A DNA stretch of 64,000 nucleotides. Source: Erwinia endophytica. Lineage in GTDB: Bacteria > Pseudomonadota > Gammaproteobacteria > Enterobacterales > Enterobacteriaceae. The first letter of the stretch is position 1; every line of letters begins with the position of its first letter. The stretch lies in the NCBI RefSeq assembly GCF_009295515.1, contig NZ_RQVV01000036.1:48804-112803 (forward strand), given 5' to 3'. The position numbers and the translations under genes are program-made. The notes under the pieces were generated by a model, which searched no databases, was not told where the DNA came from, and saw only the letters and a program-made list of their open reading frames with translations. Positions 1-8,512 of the stretch are shown in pieces.

Positions 1-1
1 G

Positions 2-367
2 GATCAAATGGCGCAGCATACCAACAGCTTCGACTTTATCCTGAATACGGTGGCTGCTCAGCATGATCTCAACCCATTCATCACCCTGCTACGTCTCAAC
101 GGTACCATGACCCTGGTTGGCGTACCTGAACATGACCATCCATCACCGCATGTTGCCAATCTGATCTACAAACGCCGCAGCGTGGCTGGTTCCCTGATCG
201 GCGGTATTAAAGAAACCCAGGACATGCTGGATTTCTGTGGTAAGCACAACATCACCTCTGATATTGAGATGATCAAAATGGATGAAATTAATGAAGCCTA
301 TGAGCGTATGCTGAAAAGCGACGTCAAATACCGCTTCGTTATCGATATTGATTCTCTGCGTAACTAA
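2..367 (+). CDS. Zinc-type alcohol dehydrogenase, C-terminal part (cut by window edge)
   Basis: The reading frame is open from the window edge to a TAA stop, giving about 121 residues. The sequence reads as the second half of the nucleotide-binding domain and C-terminal tail of a medium-chain NAD(P)-dependent alcohol dehydrogenase of the YahK/cinnamyl-alcohol-dehydrogenase type: a strand-helix region ending in LNPFITLLRLNGTMTLVGVP, then a loop with a KRRSVAGSLIGG motif and the closing segment with DVKYRFVIDI. The catalytic zinc ligands and the GxGGxG motif would lie upstream of the window. Such enzymes reduce aldehydes to alcohols in the cytoplasm. Nothing here shows the substrate. It is convergent with the TenA-like gene. 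Confidence 0.85.
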   Translation, partial: DQMAQHTNSFDFILNTVAAQHDLNPFITLLRLNGTMTLVGVPEHDHPSPHVANLIYKRRSVAGSLIGGIKETQDMLDFCGKHNITSDIEMIKMDEINEAYERMLKSDVKYRFVIDIDSLRN

Positions 368-442
368 CTAATAAAAACCAGGGAGCGTTGTCGGTCGATT
401 TTCCTGCCAGGCAACGCCCACCTGAGCGCAGAAAAGTGAGTG

Positions 443-1093
443 TTAACTCACCTCAGAATAAGCCGCAGTATGGAAATCAATCTCCCACTTCAGCACTTTG
501 CCATACAGCTCTGACAGCGCAAAACGCAGCTCGCTGTTCAGTCCTGCCGTACAGCGATCCAGTTCCTCTTTCAACCAGTTAGCCTGCTGAAAAAAAGCCT
601 CTTCGGCATGCAGCTCGACCCAGCGGCGAACATCCTCATCACTTTGCGTGGCGGCACTGACCCGCTTACACCAGTGGTAATACATCCACTCGGCGCCAAA
701 CATGAGCGTAATAATTTCTTCGTAGCTGCCGCGCTGCGCCACCGTCAGCATGCCGTCACGAAAACGGCGTACCCCAGGCAAATCGTCCGGATAGTTCGCC
801 GGATTAACGTTGCGCTTCGCCAGGACCGTTTCAAACCAGGCAATCTGCGTATCCACCAGCGCATTCAACACCCCGATCAACCAGCGTTGCTGGCGGATCC
901 CCGGCGCTTTACTGACCCCCAATGCGAAAATCGCTATCGCCGTCGCCACGAAATTGCCTTCAAATACCAGATAGCGGTTAAACACCGTTTCCGGCAGGAC
1001 ATCCTGCTCAATATCGCAGACAAAACGGTGTTGCTGCATCGCCTGCCAGTCGCTTTGATGTTCGCGCAGTAAACGATCGCTGAAAGCCTCCAT
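443..1093 (-). CDS. TenA-like (thiaminase II fold) protein
   Basis: A 216-residue all-helical protein of the TenA/PqqC-like fold. Recognisable pieces are the N-terminal LLREHQSDWQAMQQHRF helix, VFNRYLVFEGNFV, and the C-terminal LKWEIDFHTAAY helix whose Glu matches the conserved active-site Glu of TenA. The cysteine that acts as nucleophile in classical thiaminase II (in a segment like PCYWIY) is not present: the matching stretch reads FGAEWMYYHW. That places it with the Cys-less TenA_E class, several members of which hydrolyse formylaminopyrimidine-type thiamine breakdown products or have other roles. Its ATG overlaps the stop of the upstream btpA-like gene by one base, so the two are translationally coupled. 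Substrate unknown. Confidence 0.8.
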   Translation of the reverse strand: MEAFSDRLLREHQSDWQAMQQHRFVCDIEQDVLPETVFNRYLVFEGNFVATAIAIFALGVSKAPGIRQQRWLIGVLNALVDTQIAWFETVLAKRNVNPANYPDDLPGVRRFRDGMLTVAQRGSYEEIITLMFGAEWMYYHWCKRVSAATQSDEDVRRWVELHAEEAFFQQANWLKEELDRCTAGLNSELRFALSELYGKVLKWEIDFHTAAYSEVS

Positions 1094-1941
1094 TACTCCT
1101 CCTCCAACGCTGCACGGGCAGCGGCCATAAAGTGTTTCACGCGCGCCAGTTCAACATCATTCCACCACACACCATCAACCTTCAGCGCACTGGCAACAAT
1201 CACCCCCTGGGTGCGGGAAAGGATTTCACCGACGTTATCCGGCGTGACCCCCGATCCCACCAATAGCGGCAAGGCAGTAGCACCTCGAATTTCATCAATC
1301 TCGCTCAGGGTAGCGCTGTCGCCGGTACGCTGCCCGGTGGCGATCACCGCGTCAGCATCAAAAAAGTCCAGATCACGGGTCAGCTCCAGAATCGAACGAT
1401 CAGCGACAATCGCATGGCTGCCATGCTTCACGTGGCTGTCGGCAAACACTTTGATATGCTCAGCACGCAGTTGGCTGCGATAGCGCAGGGCCTTGGCCGC
1501 CGCCCCTTCGATAAAGCCTTCGTTAGCGATATAAGCATTCGCCCACTGGTTAACCCGCACAAAGTCTGCGCCGCCAGCCAGTGCGGTCGCCAACGCAGGA
1601 ATAGCAGCGTTAGCTAACACGTTAATACCTAACGGAACATCAAATCGGCTGCGAATTTTATCGGTAATGACCGCCATGAGTGCTGACGTCTCCGGGCCAA
1701 TATCTTCCGGTTTGGCAAAAGGAATATCGCCATGATTTTCAATAATTAATCCATGAACACCACCGGAGATATAATTATCAGCATCTCTGATAGCACGCTC
1801 AATTATATCTCCTACCGTTTTTCCACGATAATTTGGTGTACCTGGAAAAGGGTCGCAGTGAATAACACCTATAACCGCTTTCTTTCGTGAAAAAATAGCT
1901 TGTATTGCGTCAGTTTTTCCTGCTGATATAGCACCCATCAT
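1093..1941 (-). CDS. BtpA/SgcQ family TIM-barrel protein
   Basis: About 282 residues matching the BtpA/SgcQ family: the opening VIGVIHCDPFPGTPNY segment, GGVHGLIIENHGDIPF, a conserved LGINVLAN strand, ADFVRVNQWANAY and the closing VASALKVDGVWWNDVE. The family has a TIM-barrel fold and is mostly uncharacterised; cyanobacterial BtpA affects photosystem I stability and E. coli SgcQ lies in a sugar phosphotransferase cluster. The start used is the ATG at 1941, preceded by AAGG at a good distance; a GTG at 1947 is in frame but less well placed. It is next to a PfkB kinase and a sugar-type ABC transporter, which suggests it acts on a (phospho)sugar-like intermediate; this is inference. Confidence 0.88.
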   Translation of the reverse strand: MMGAISAGKTDAIQAIFSRKKAVIGVIHCDPFPGTPNYRGKTVGDIIERAIRDADNYISGGVHGLIIENHGDIPFAKPEDIGPETSALMAVITDKIRSRFDVPLGINVLANAAIPALATALAGGADFVRVNQWANAYIANEGFIEGAAAKALRYRSQLRAEHIKVFADSHVKHGSHAIVADRSILELTRDLDFFDADAVIATGQRTGDSATLSEIDEIRGATALPLLVGSGVTPDNVGEILSRTQGVIVASALKVDGVWWNDVELARVKHFMAAARAALEEE

Positions 1942-1965
1942 CTTCACCTTGTTTAAGGAAACACT

Positions 1966-2826
1966 ATGCGTGTTTATGTCACCGGTAATATCACCGTCGA
2001 TGAAACCTGGGCGATAGCCGATATTCCCACAAAAGGTTCATCCATTCATGGCAATAAAATTTCACAAGATATCGGTGGCAAAGGAGCGAACCAGGCCATT
2101 ATCCTTTCCCGCTGCGGTATTCCCACCACCTTAATAGCCGCAACGGGTAATGATGCGAATGGCCGTTGGATCCGAGAACAAATTAATGCCGAACCGCTAC
2201 AACTGTTGCCTGATTTCTGCTTCCCCTGTCACAGTGATACCTCAATTATTTTCAACAGCGCTGACGGCGATAACTCCATTATTACCACCACCACCGCTGC
2301 CGACTCACTGAGCCTGGCGACCATTACTCAGGCACTGGCTGAAGCCAGGCCTGACGATATTTTGCTGCAACAAGGTAATTTCTCCGTTGAGAAAACCCGT
2401 GACCTGTTTCAACTGGCAAAAACTCGCGGCATGACCACCGTATTTAATCCTTCACCGATTAACCCTGATTTTGCCCAGCTTTGGCCGCTGGTTGATATTG
2501 CGGTGCTCAACCAGCATGAAGCCGCCGAACTGAAACCAGTCGGCGTAAAAACGTTAGTGGTCACTCACGGTTCACAGGGCGCCAGGCTAACCACGCCTTC
2601 CCGGCAACAATTTTGCCCGGCAGAGGCCGCTCAGGCCATTGATACCACCGGTGCTGGCGATACCTTCCTTGCCGTGATGCTGGCCTCCGCGCTGCTACGT
2701 CAAACCCCCATTGATACGTTAGCGCTCACTCACGCTGCTAAGGCCGCTGCGCAAACCGTCAGCCGTCGAGGCACCCGAAGCGCCTTCCCACAGCAACACC
2801 AACTGGCAGCGCTTCTTCAGTCCTGA
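1966..2826 (+). CDS. PfkB family carbohydrate kinase (ribokinase-like)
   Basis: A 286-residue cytoplasmic kinase of the ribokinase/PfkB family, which phosphorylates sugars or nucleosides with ATP. Both signatures are visible: near residues 40-55 GGKGANQAIILSRCG, and near residues 225-235 DTTGAGDTFLAVM, whose Asp is the catalytic base and whose Gly-Ala-Gly forms the anion hole. A good ribosome-binding site (AAGGAAA) precedes the ATG. The gene is divergent from the btpA-like gene with only 24 bases between the two start codons. Together with the ribose-type ABC transporter it is the likely phosphorylation step for the imported compound. The substrate cannot be read from the sequence. Confidence 0.92.
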   Translation: MRVYVTGNITVDETWAIADIPTKGSSIHGNKISQDIGGKGANQAIILSRCGIPTTLIAATGNDANGRWIREQINAEPLQLLPDFCFPCHSDTSIIFNSADGDNSIITTTTAADSLSLATITQALAEARPDDILLQQGNFSVEKTRDLFQLAKTRGMTTVFNPSPINPDFAQLWPLVDIAVLNQHEAAELKPVGVKTLVVTHGSQGARLTTPSRQQFCPAEAAQAIDTTGAGDTFLAVMLASALLRQTPIDTLALTHAAKAAAQTVSRRGTRSAFPQQHQLAALLQS

Positions 2827-2861
2827 CAATACCGCCCATCAGCAGATGGGCCGGAACCGGT

Positions 2862-3812
2862 TTATTTAAACAACGGACGGTAGGTATCGACATTCGCTTT
2901 GGTTACCACCGTCGCCGGAACCAGAATACGTTTTGGCACGGTTTTGCCCGCGGTAATGGTATTCAACGCCTTTAACGCTTCGGACCCCATTTTCTCCGGA
3001 TCCTGTTGCAGCACCGCCACCACATAACCACCGTCGATACCACTTATCGCTTTCGCCGTCAGATCCCAGCCAAACACTTTGATGTCCTTCTGACGTCCCT
3101 GATTTTCCACGGCGGCGATCGCCCCCAACAAAGCCGGTTCACCGGTGGCATAGATCGCGGTCAAATCCGGGTTACCGGTTATCAGGTTTTCCGCCGCCGT
3201 CATGGCGTCGTCCTGAATATTGCGACCATCCACGACATCAGCCACGGTGATTTGTTGGTTACTTTTGATGGTGTCTGCAAAACCTTTTTGGCGATCATTC
3301 TGGATAGCGGAGTTCAACGCGCCCACGATACCCAGTCGCGCTTTGCCCGCCATATTGTTGTGCACATAGTCCAGGAAGAATTTACCCAGAATTTTTCCGC
3401 CTTCGATATTATCCACGCCGACCTGCGCCGCCTGTGGACCGGCTGGCAGCACCGCATCGATGGCCACGACTGGAATATGTGCCGCCGCCGCCTCTTTAAT
3501 TGCCGGCATAATACCGTTCACATCAATCGCGTCGACCAGAATACCCTTAACGCCCTGCTGAATATAATTTTCAATCGCATCATTCTGCGCCACTGGATTA
3601 TCGGTAGCATTGAATATGACTAAATTTTTACCACTGGCTTTCGCGGCCTCTTGCGCACCTTTATTCATCAGATTAAAAAATAATGCCTGCTGGTTAATCT
3701 GTACTAATGCATACTCAGGTGCCGCCGCTATGGCATTCACGCTATAAGCCGATGCTAATAATGCCATTGCCAATGCTACAATACGCATTTTTCCACGGTT
3801 AAATAACATCAT
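2862..3812 (-). CDS. Sugar ABC transporter periplasmic binding protein (RbsB-like)
   Basis: A periplasmic type-I solute-binding protein of the ribose/galactose class (Peripla_BP_4). The upstream in-frame extension to 3923 is not credible; the ATG at 3812 (or 3815) follows a GAGG Shine-Dalgarno and begins a signal peptide with a basic start, the hydrophobic stretch IVALAMALLASAYSVNAIA and an AA cleavage region. The mature protein opens with a beta strand YALVQINQQALFFN and later has the hinge regions GILVDAIDV and GYVVAVLQQDPEKMG typical of the family. It is transcribed away from the lacI-type gene, with the ATPase and permease genes on the other side of that regulator. It is the likely ligand-recognition component of that transporter. 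Confidence 0.92.
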   Translation of the reverse strand: MMLFNRGKMRIVALAMALLASAYSVNAIAAAPEYALVQINQQALFFNLMNKGAQEAAKASGKNLVIFNATDNPVAQNDAIENYIQQGVKGILVDAIDVNGIMPAIKEAAAAHIPVVAIDAVLPAGPQAAQVGVDNIEGGKILGKFFLDYVHNNMAGKARLGIVGALNSAIQNDRQKGFADTIKSNQQITVADVVDGRNIQDDAMTAAENLITGNPDLTAIYATGEPALLGAIAAVENQGRQKDIKVFGWDLTAKAISGIDGGYVVAVLQQDPEKMGSEALKALNTITAGKTVPKRILVPATVVTKANVDTYRPLFK

Positions 3813-4013
3813 CATTGTCCTCATTAATTTAGGGTATATAACCACCTCTGCCCCAGCATAAAAATGCTCAGCAGAAAGAATGTTGGCGGGACAAATATCA
3901 GATTGACAGACTGGTGAGCCCATTAATAGCAGCTGACCATCAGTAAAGGCCGGCAGGAGACATTTAGATAGCCGGTCCGTTTCGGCCTCTGGATAAAACG
4001 CTCATTACCGGTT

Positions 4014-4027
4014 GGGAATCGCTTCCC
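4014..4027. promoter_or_regulatory. Short inverted repeat in the divergent binding-protein/lacI-type promoter region
   Basis: GGGAA and TTCCC are separated by four bases (GGGAATCGCTTCCC). The site lies in the roughly 450-base non-coding stretch between the binding-protein gene and the lacI-type regulator, where a promoter-operator region is expected. A GGTAAACTGG segment at 4039-4048 resembles one half of the clear operators found at 5351 and 5526. I see no other gene in this stretch. Confidence 0.3.
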
Positions 4028-4262
4028 GGATGATACAGGTAAACTGGCTATTACAATTCGTCGCGACTGAATTTTTGTCAAGTGCTATTTTTCTCCGGCG
4101 CGCGATAACCGGGATAATTCAGGGATAAGGGAGGCGAGCCACTGAGCGTCGCTAACGCACCTGACCGCGCTGAGCATGACGAGGATGGCATCAGAAAATG
4201 CTATAACAGCAGCGCTTAACTATGTTACAGATAGCCTTCTTTACCCTGACCTGGCATGATTG

Positions 4263-5273
4263 ATGATTAAAAAACGCGTTCTGTTATCTGATGTAGCGAC
4301 GCTCGCCGGGCTGTCAAAAGCCACCGTTTCCCGCTACATGAACAACAGTATCGTTCTGCCGCAGGAGACGGTGGCACGGATTGAATCAGCCATCAGACAG
4401 CTCGATTATCGTGGCAACAGCCTCGCCCGTCGCCTGAGTAAAGGCGGCAGTGAAACGCTCGGGCTGGTGTTGCCGGATATTACTAACCCCTTTTTTGCTG
4501 AACTGGCAGATGCGGCGGAAGAAGCGGCGTCCGAGCATGGTTACAGCCTGGTGCTGTGTATCACCCGCAACAATCCGGAGAAAGAAAGCCAGTTTATCCA
4601 CTGGCTGGATACCTGCCAGGTGGACGGATTACTGTTCACTACCAACCGGCCAGATAACGGGCTATTGCGTCAGGAAATCCAGCGCCATCAACGTATTGTG
4701 CTGTTGGATGAAGATATTCCCGGCAGTCGCGTGCCAAAAGTGTTTGCCGACAACGTGCAGGGCGGGATGCTCGCCACCCAGCAACTGATTACCGCCGGCC
4801 ACCGCGATATTGCCTTTATCGGCGGGCCGGATCAGTTGATGAGTGTGCGCGAACGTTATCAGGGGTTTTGCACCGCACTGGAGCAGGCTGGTTTGCGCTG
4901 TCCTCCCGAGTGGATAATGTACGGAGACTACCAGCGTGAGTTCGGCCAACAGGCACTGCACCAGCTGTTCAGCTGTGATCGGCGTCCCACCGCCGTGTTC
5001 GCCGCCAGTGATTTTTTAGTGCTCGGTCTGCTGGACGGGTTACGGGAACGGGGATTACACGCACCAGAGGCGCTTTCGCTGGTCGGCTTTGATGACGCCA
5101 GCTATGCTGACTTCACGCAACCACGGATCTCCACCATCCGCCAACCCGCACAAGAACTGGGCAGAACGGCGGTCAGTCTGATGCTGCGCCTGCTAAATGG
5201 CGAAGAAAATGTCCCTGCAGAAACCCGTTTACCGGTCACCTGGATTGGCCGCGATTCCATCCAGCCGCGTTAA
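4263..5273 (+). CDS. LacI family transcriptional regulator
   Basis: About 336 residues. Residues 6-25 form the LacI helix-turn-helix (LLSDVATLAGLSKATVSRYM), followed by the hinge-like RGNSLARRLSKG, and then a periplasmic-binding-protein-like ligand domain beginning ETLGLVLPDITNPFFAELA and ending with the ISTIRQPAQELGRTAV segment seen throughout the family. The ATG at 4263 is used; a TTG at 4260 is also in frame. It sits between the binding-protein gene and the ATPase gene of a sugar-type ABC transporter. Two perfect palindromes with the central CCGG typical of LacI-family operators lie just downstream, before the transporter genes, so it probably represses the flanking transport and catabolic genes until an inducer binds. 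Confidence 0.93.
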   Translation: MIKKRVLLSDVATLAGLSKATVSRYMNNSIVLPQETVARIESAIRQLDYRGNSLARRLSKGGSETLGLVLPDITNPFFAELADAAEEAASEHGYSLVLCITRNNPEKESQFIHWLDTCQVDGLLFTTNRPDNGLLRQEIQRHQRIVLLDEDIPGSRVPKVFADNVQGGMLATQQLITAGHRDIAFIGGPDQLMSVRERYQGFCTALEQAGLRCPPEWIMYGDYQREFGQQALHQLFSCDRRPTAVFAASDFLVLGLLDGLRERGLHAPEALSLVGFDDASYADFTQPRISTIRQPAQELGRTAVSLMLRLLNGEENVPAETRLPVTWIGRDSIQPR

Positions 5274-5350
5274 CCCCTGCTCAAAATAGCGCATATTACG
5301 CACAAAAATGGCGCAAAAAATCTGCCTCGCTATCTGCCGCCATGCCAGCG

Positions 5351-5366
5351 GGTAAACCGGTTTACC
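5351..5366. promoter_or_regulatory. Operator 1 for the LacI-type regulator
   Basis: GGTAAACCGGTTTACC is a perfect 16-base palindrome. The central CG step inside GTAAACCGGTTTAC is the usual form of LacI/GalR-family operators. It lies in the 338-base non-coding region between the regulator and the ABC ATPase gene. Its partner is at 5526-5539, with 174 bases centre to centre, a spacing that would allow repression by looping. Confidence 0.8.
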
Positions 5367-5525
5367 TGTGGTATTTAAAATTATCTGGAGAAGATACAGT
5401 AAGTTACAAACATTCTCTCCCTCTTCGTGTTCATACTGGCATGGAAGCTGCTTTGCCTATCCTGGCGAACAAATATTTAGTGAGTGTTTTGTCCCGATGT
5501 GCATGGAGACAGTTCTGTTACTCAG

Positions 5526-5539
5526 GTAAACCGGTTTAC
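5526..5539. promoter_or_regulatory. Operator 2 for the LacI-type regulator
   Basis: GTAAACCGGTTTAC is a perfect 14-base palindrome identical to the core of operator 1. A further half-site (TGTAAACCG) follows about five bases later. It lies about 75 bases upstream of the ATPase start codon, so it probably overlaps the promoter of the transporter-hydrolase operon. Confidence 0.8.
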
Positions 5540-5611
5540 AAGGTGTAAACCGAGAGCAACGGAACATTTTTCAGCCATCACCTCCACCACACCGTCTGGC
5601 GATGGGAGTAC

Positions 5612-6397
5612 ATGATGCAACATCCAGGCCCTGCCACCGCGCGGGTAGAAATGGTCAATATCACCAAGACTTATGGCTCAATACGTTCGTTACGCGGCGT
5701 CAATTTGCGGCTGGCGCCAGGCGAAGTACTCGGTCTGGTCGGCGATAACGGCGCCGGTAAATCCACCCTGACCAAAGTGCTGTCCGGGGCAGTGGTCCCG
5801 ACCAGCGGCGCTATCCGTATTGATGGCGAAGAACAGCACTTTACCAATCCGGCGGATGCCCGTCGTTGCCATATCGAAATGGTCTATCAGGATCTCTCGC
5901 TGTGCGACACCGTCGACGTGGCGGGAAATCTGTTTATGGGCCGCGAACCAATGAAACAGGTTCTCGGTATTCCCTTTATGGATCAGGCCAAAATGCACGC
6001 CGATGCCCGTGAGATGCTGAAGGGATTGGGGATCTCGATTCCCGACACCCATATGCTGGTGCGCAATCTCTCCGGCGGGCAGCGTCAGGCGATAGCCATT
6101 GCGCGAGCAGCGGCCTTCGATCCCAAGGTGTTGATTATGGATGAACCCACCGCGGCGTTGGCGGTGGCTGAAGTGGAAGCGGTGCTGGAATTAATCCGGC
6201 GGGTCAGTGAGCGGGGGGTCAGCGTTATCCTGATTACTCACCGCCTGCAGGATCTGTTTCTGGTCTGTCACCGCATTATGGTGATGTATGAAGGCAGCAA
6301 CGTGGCGGATCGCCTGGTGGCGGAAACCAGTCTGAGCGATATCGTTAACCTGATTGTAGGTGAAAAATTCACCGCACATTCAGCCGCCGCGCACTGA
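5612..6397 (+). CDS. Sugar ABC transporter ATP-binding protein (single domain)
   Basis: A 261-residue ABC ATPase of the ribose-type carbohydrate uptake group. Walker A is GDNGAGKST near residue 45, the signature is LSGGQRQAIAIARA near residue 155, Walker B is VLIMDEPTAAL near residue 175, and the H-loop is LITHRLQD near residue 210. Unlike RbsA or AraG, which carry two fused ATPase domains, this protein has only one, so it should work as a homodimer. Two ATG codons in tandem follow GGGAG. The permease gene begins ten bases after its stop, so these form one operon under the two LacI-type operators. Confidence 0.93.
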   Translation: MMQHPGPATARVEMVNITKTYGSIRSLRGVNLRLAPGEVLGLVGDNGAGKSTLTKVLSGAVVPTSGAIRIDGEEQHFTNPADARRCHIEMVYQDLSLCDTVDVAGNLFMGREPMKQVLGIPFMDQAKMHADAREMLKGLGISIPDTHMLVRNLSGGQRQAIAIARAAAFDPKVLIMDEPTAALAVAEVEAVLELIRRVSERGVSVILITHRLQDLFLVCHRIMVMYEGSNVADRLVAETSLSDIVNLIVGEKFTAHSAAAH

Positions 6398-6407
6398 GGG
6401 AAACAGG

Positions 6408-7418
6408 ATGAGTATGGTCAATTTAAGGGGTTCTCGTGTTATCCCGCACTCACTGCCACGCCGCATGCTGCACAACCACTCGGGCGTAGTCAGTATCGCG
6501 CTGTTTTTTGTCTGCTGCTGCGTGGTGTTCTCGCTGATCACCAGCACGTTCTTTAGCGGCGCAAACTGGATGAACATCATCCGCCAGAGTGCGCCACTGC
6601 TGATTGTCGCCACCGCCATGACGCTGGTTATCACCACTGGCGGCATCGATTTGTCGGTGGGTTCCACACTGGCGTTAGTGGGTGCTCTTTCAGCTATCGC
6701 CTTGAATAACTGGGGATTGCCGTGGCCAGTGGTACTGACTGGTGGCCTGGTGCTTGGCGGACTGGTCGGCGCAGTCAACGGTTTCTTCATCGCTTATGAG
6801 GGGATACCGGCGTTTATTGTCACCCTTGCCACACTGGCGGTGGTACGCGGCGTAGCGCTGTTGATAACCCAGGGCTATTCCATCCCTATTCCAGAGGATA
6901 GCGCATTTGCATTGATGGGACGGGCCTGGGTGATAGGGATACCGATGCCCGCGCTGATTGGCATCGTGGTGCTGATTTTTGGCCATATTGTACTGAATTA
7001 TATGCGTTTTGGCCGCTACGTGACCGCGATTGGCGCCAATGTCGAAGGCGCCCGCCGCAGCGGGATCAACACCAAAGCGGTGACCTTGCGTGTGTATATC
7101 ATCAGCAGCATGGCCGCCGCGCTGGCTGGGATGATCATTACGGCTCGCCTCGGCAGCGGTTCCTCTAACCAGGGAGAAGGCTTTGAGCTACAGGTTATCG
7201 CGGCGGTGGTGCTGGGCAGCACCAGCCTGTTTGGCGGCTTCGGCACCATCCTCGGCACGCTACTGGGCGCCATGTCGATAGCCATTATCCAGAACGGCCT
7301 GATCCTGTCGCATATTTCGCCGTTTTATAGCCAGATAGCCACTGGCACCATCATCCTGCTGGCCATCTGGCTGAACACCCGTATTCTCAACCCGTCGCGC
7401 ACGACAGCGAAAGGATAA
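6408..7418 (+). CDS. Sugar ABC transporter permease (RbsC-like)
   Basis: About 336 residues of mostly hydrophobic sequence with the conserved core of the BPD_transp_2 permeases: LVITTGGIDLSVGSTLALVG in the second to third membrane segment, the PAFIVTLATLAVVRGVAL stretch, the cytoplasmic coupling region AIGANVEGARRSGIN, and LGSTSLFGGFGTILGTLLGA near the end. The ATG at 6408 has an AACAGG ribosome-binding site; an in-frame upstream ATG at 6360 lies inside the ATPase gene and is not needed. It forms the inner-membrane channel with the neighbouring ATPase and the binding protein encoded at 2862-3812. Confidence 0.93.
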   Translation: MSMVNLRGSRVIPHSLPRRMLHNHSGVVSIALFFVCCCVVFSLITSTFFSGANWMNIIRQSAPLLIVATAMTLVITTGGIDLSVGSTLALVGALSAIALNNWGLPWPVVLTGGLVLGGLVGAVNGFFIAYEGIPAFIVTLATLAVVRGVALLITQGYSIPIPEDSAFALMGRAWVIGIPMPALIGIVVLIFGHIVLNYMRFGRYVTAIGANVEGARRSGINTKAVTLRVYIISSMAAALAGMIITARLGSGSSNQGEGFELQVIAAVVLGSTSLFGGFGTILGTLLGAMSIAIIQNGLILSHISPFYSQIATGTIILLAIWLNTRILNPSRTTAKG

Positions 7419-7421
7419 CCG

Positions 7422-8501
7422 ATGAAAGGATCGATTTTTCGCCATGCCGATCCATTGCCGGTCGGGATCAACAGCGGACATGTGATGACCGTCCTGGGCC
7501 CCATCCCGCTGAATGAGATGGGCGTCACACTGATGCATGAACATATCTTGCTGGATGCGTCAGGAAAATGGGTTCCCCCCTGCTGCTGTAGTGATCGCCA
7601 CATCGCGGAGATGCCGGTACGCATCGAAAACCTGGGCGAGTTATCCCTCAACCCATTGATGAGCCGTGATAACTGCCAGTTGTTTGATGTCGATGTCGCA
7701 ATTGAAGAACTCATGAAATTCCGTGCGCTGGGCGGCGAGACGGTCATCGACCCCACCAATATCGGTATTGGCCGTGACCCAAAAGCATTGCAGCGGATTT
7801 CACGCCTGACGGGTCTGAATATCGTGATGGGCACTGGGCTGTATCTTGCGCCTTCTCATCCGGAATGGGTGAAAACCATCACCGTTGAACAACTGACGGA
7901 AAAGCTGATTTACGATGTCGGCGGCGCGGATCAAAAACCCGAGGTGCTGGCTGGCTTGATCGGCGAAATTGGCGTATCCAGCCGGTTTACCGCCGATGAA
8001 GAAAAATCGCTGCGCGCCGCAGGACGCGCCAGTGCCGCCACCGGCGTACCGATAGAGGTCCACCTCCCGGGCTGGGAACGGCTCGGCCATCAGGTGCTTG
8101 ATATCCTCGCGCAGGAAGGTGCTGATCTGCGTCACACCGTGCTGTGCCATATGAATCCCAGTTTTGCCGACAAAACCTATCAACGCGAACTGGCGCAACG
8201 CGGCGCCTTTCTCGAATACGACATGATCGGCATGCACTATTACTACGCCGATGAGTCCGCCCAGTCTCCTTCTGATGAAGAGAATGCCCGCGCTATCTGT
8301 GAACTGATCGACGATGGCTTTATTCAACAGATTTTGCTGTCGCAGGACGTGTTTCTGAAAACCATGCTGACCCGCTACGGCGGCCATGGTTATGGCTATA
8401 TCCTTAAGCATTTTGTTCCCCGCCTGCGTCGACATGGTGTGAGCGGTGAACAGCTTGAAACATTAATGATTGCTAATCCGCAGCGCGTATTTGGCGGATA
8501 A
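7422..8501 (+). CDS. Phosphotriesterase-family (Php-type) metal-dependent hydrolase
   Basis: A 359-residue amidohydrolase-superfamily TIM barrel. The metal-binding HxH is in LMHEHILLD near residue 39; the bridging position carries Glu within GEIGVSS, as in E. coli Php, where true phosphotriesterases have a carboxylated Lys; later histidines are in PIEVHLPG and VLCHMNPS, and the catalytic Asp is in LLSQDVFLK. Relatives include lactonases and organophosphate hydrolases, so the natural reaction here could be hydrolysis of a lactone, ester or phospho-ester. It starts three bases after the permease stop, which ties it to the imported compound. Substrate not determinable. Confidence 0.9.
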   Translation: MKGSIFRHADPLPVGINSGHVMTVLGPIPLNEMGVTLMHEHILLDASGKWVPPCCCSDRHIAEMPVRIENLGELSLNPLMSRDNCQLFDVDVAIEELMKFRALGGETVIDPTNIGIGRDPKALQRISRLTGLNIVMGTGLYLAPSHPEWVKTITVEQLTEKLIYDVGGADQKPEVLAGLIGEIGVSSRFTADEEKSLRAAGRASAATGVPIEVHLPGWERLGHQVLDILAQEGADLRHTVLCHMNPSFADKTYQRELAQRGAFLEYDMIGMHYYYADESAQSPSDEENARAICELIDDGFIQQILLSQDVFLKTMLTRYGGHGYGYILKHFVPRLRRHGVSGEQLETLMIANPQRVFGG

Positions 8502-8512
8502 AGGGAAAAATT

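Noticed and set aside
608..1072. Plus-strand 154-codon open frame opposite the TenA-like gene
   Set aside because: It is a shadow of a clearly conserved gene on the other strand and has no ribosome-binding site.
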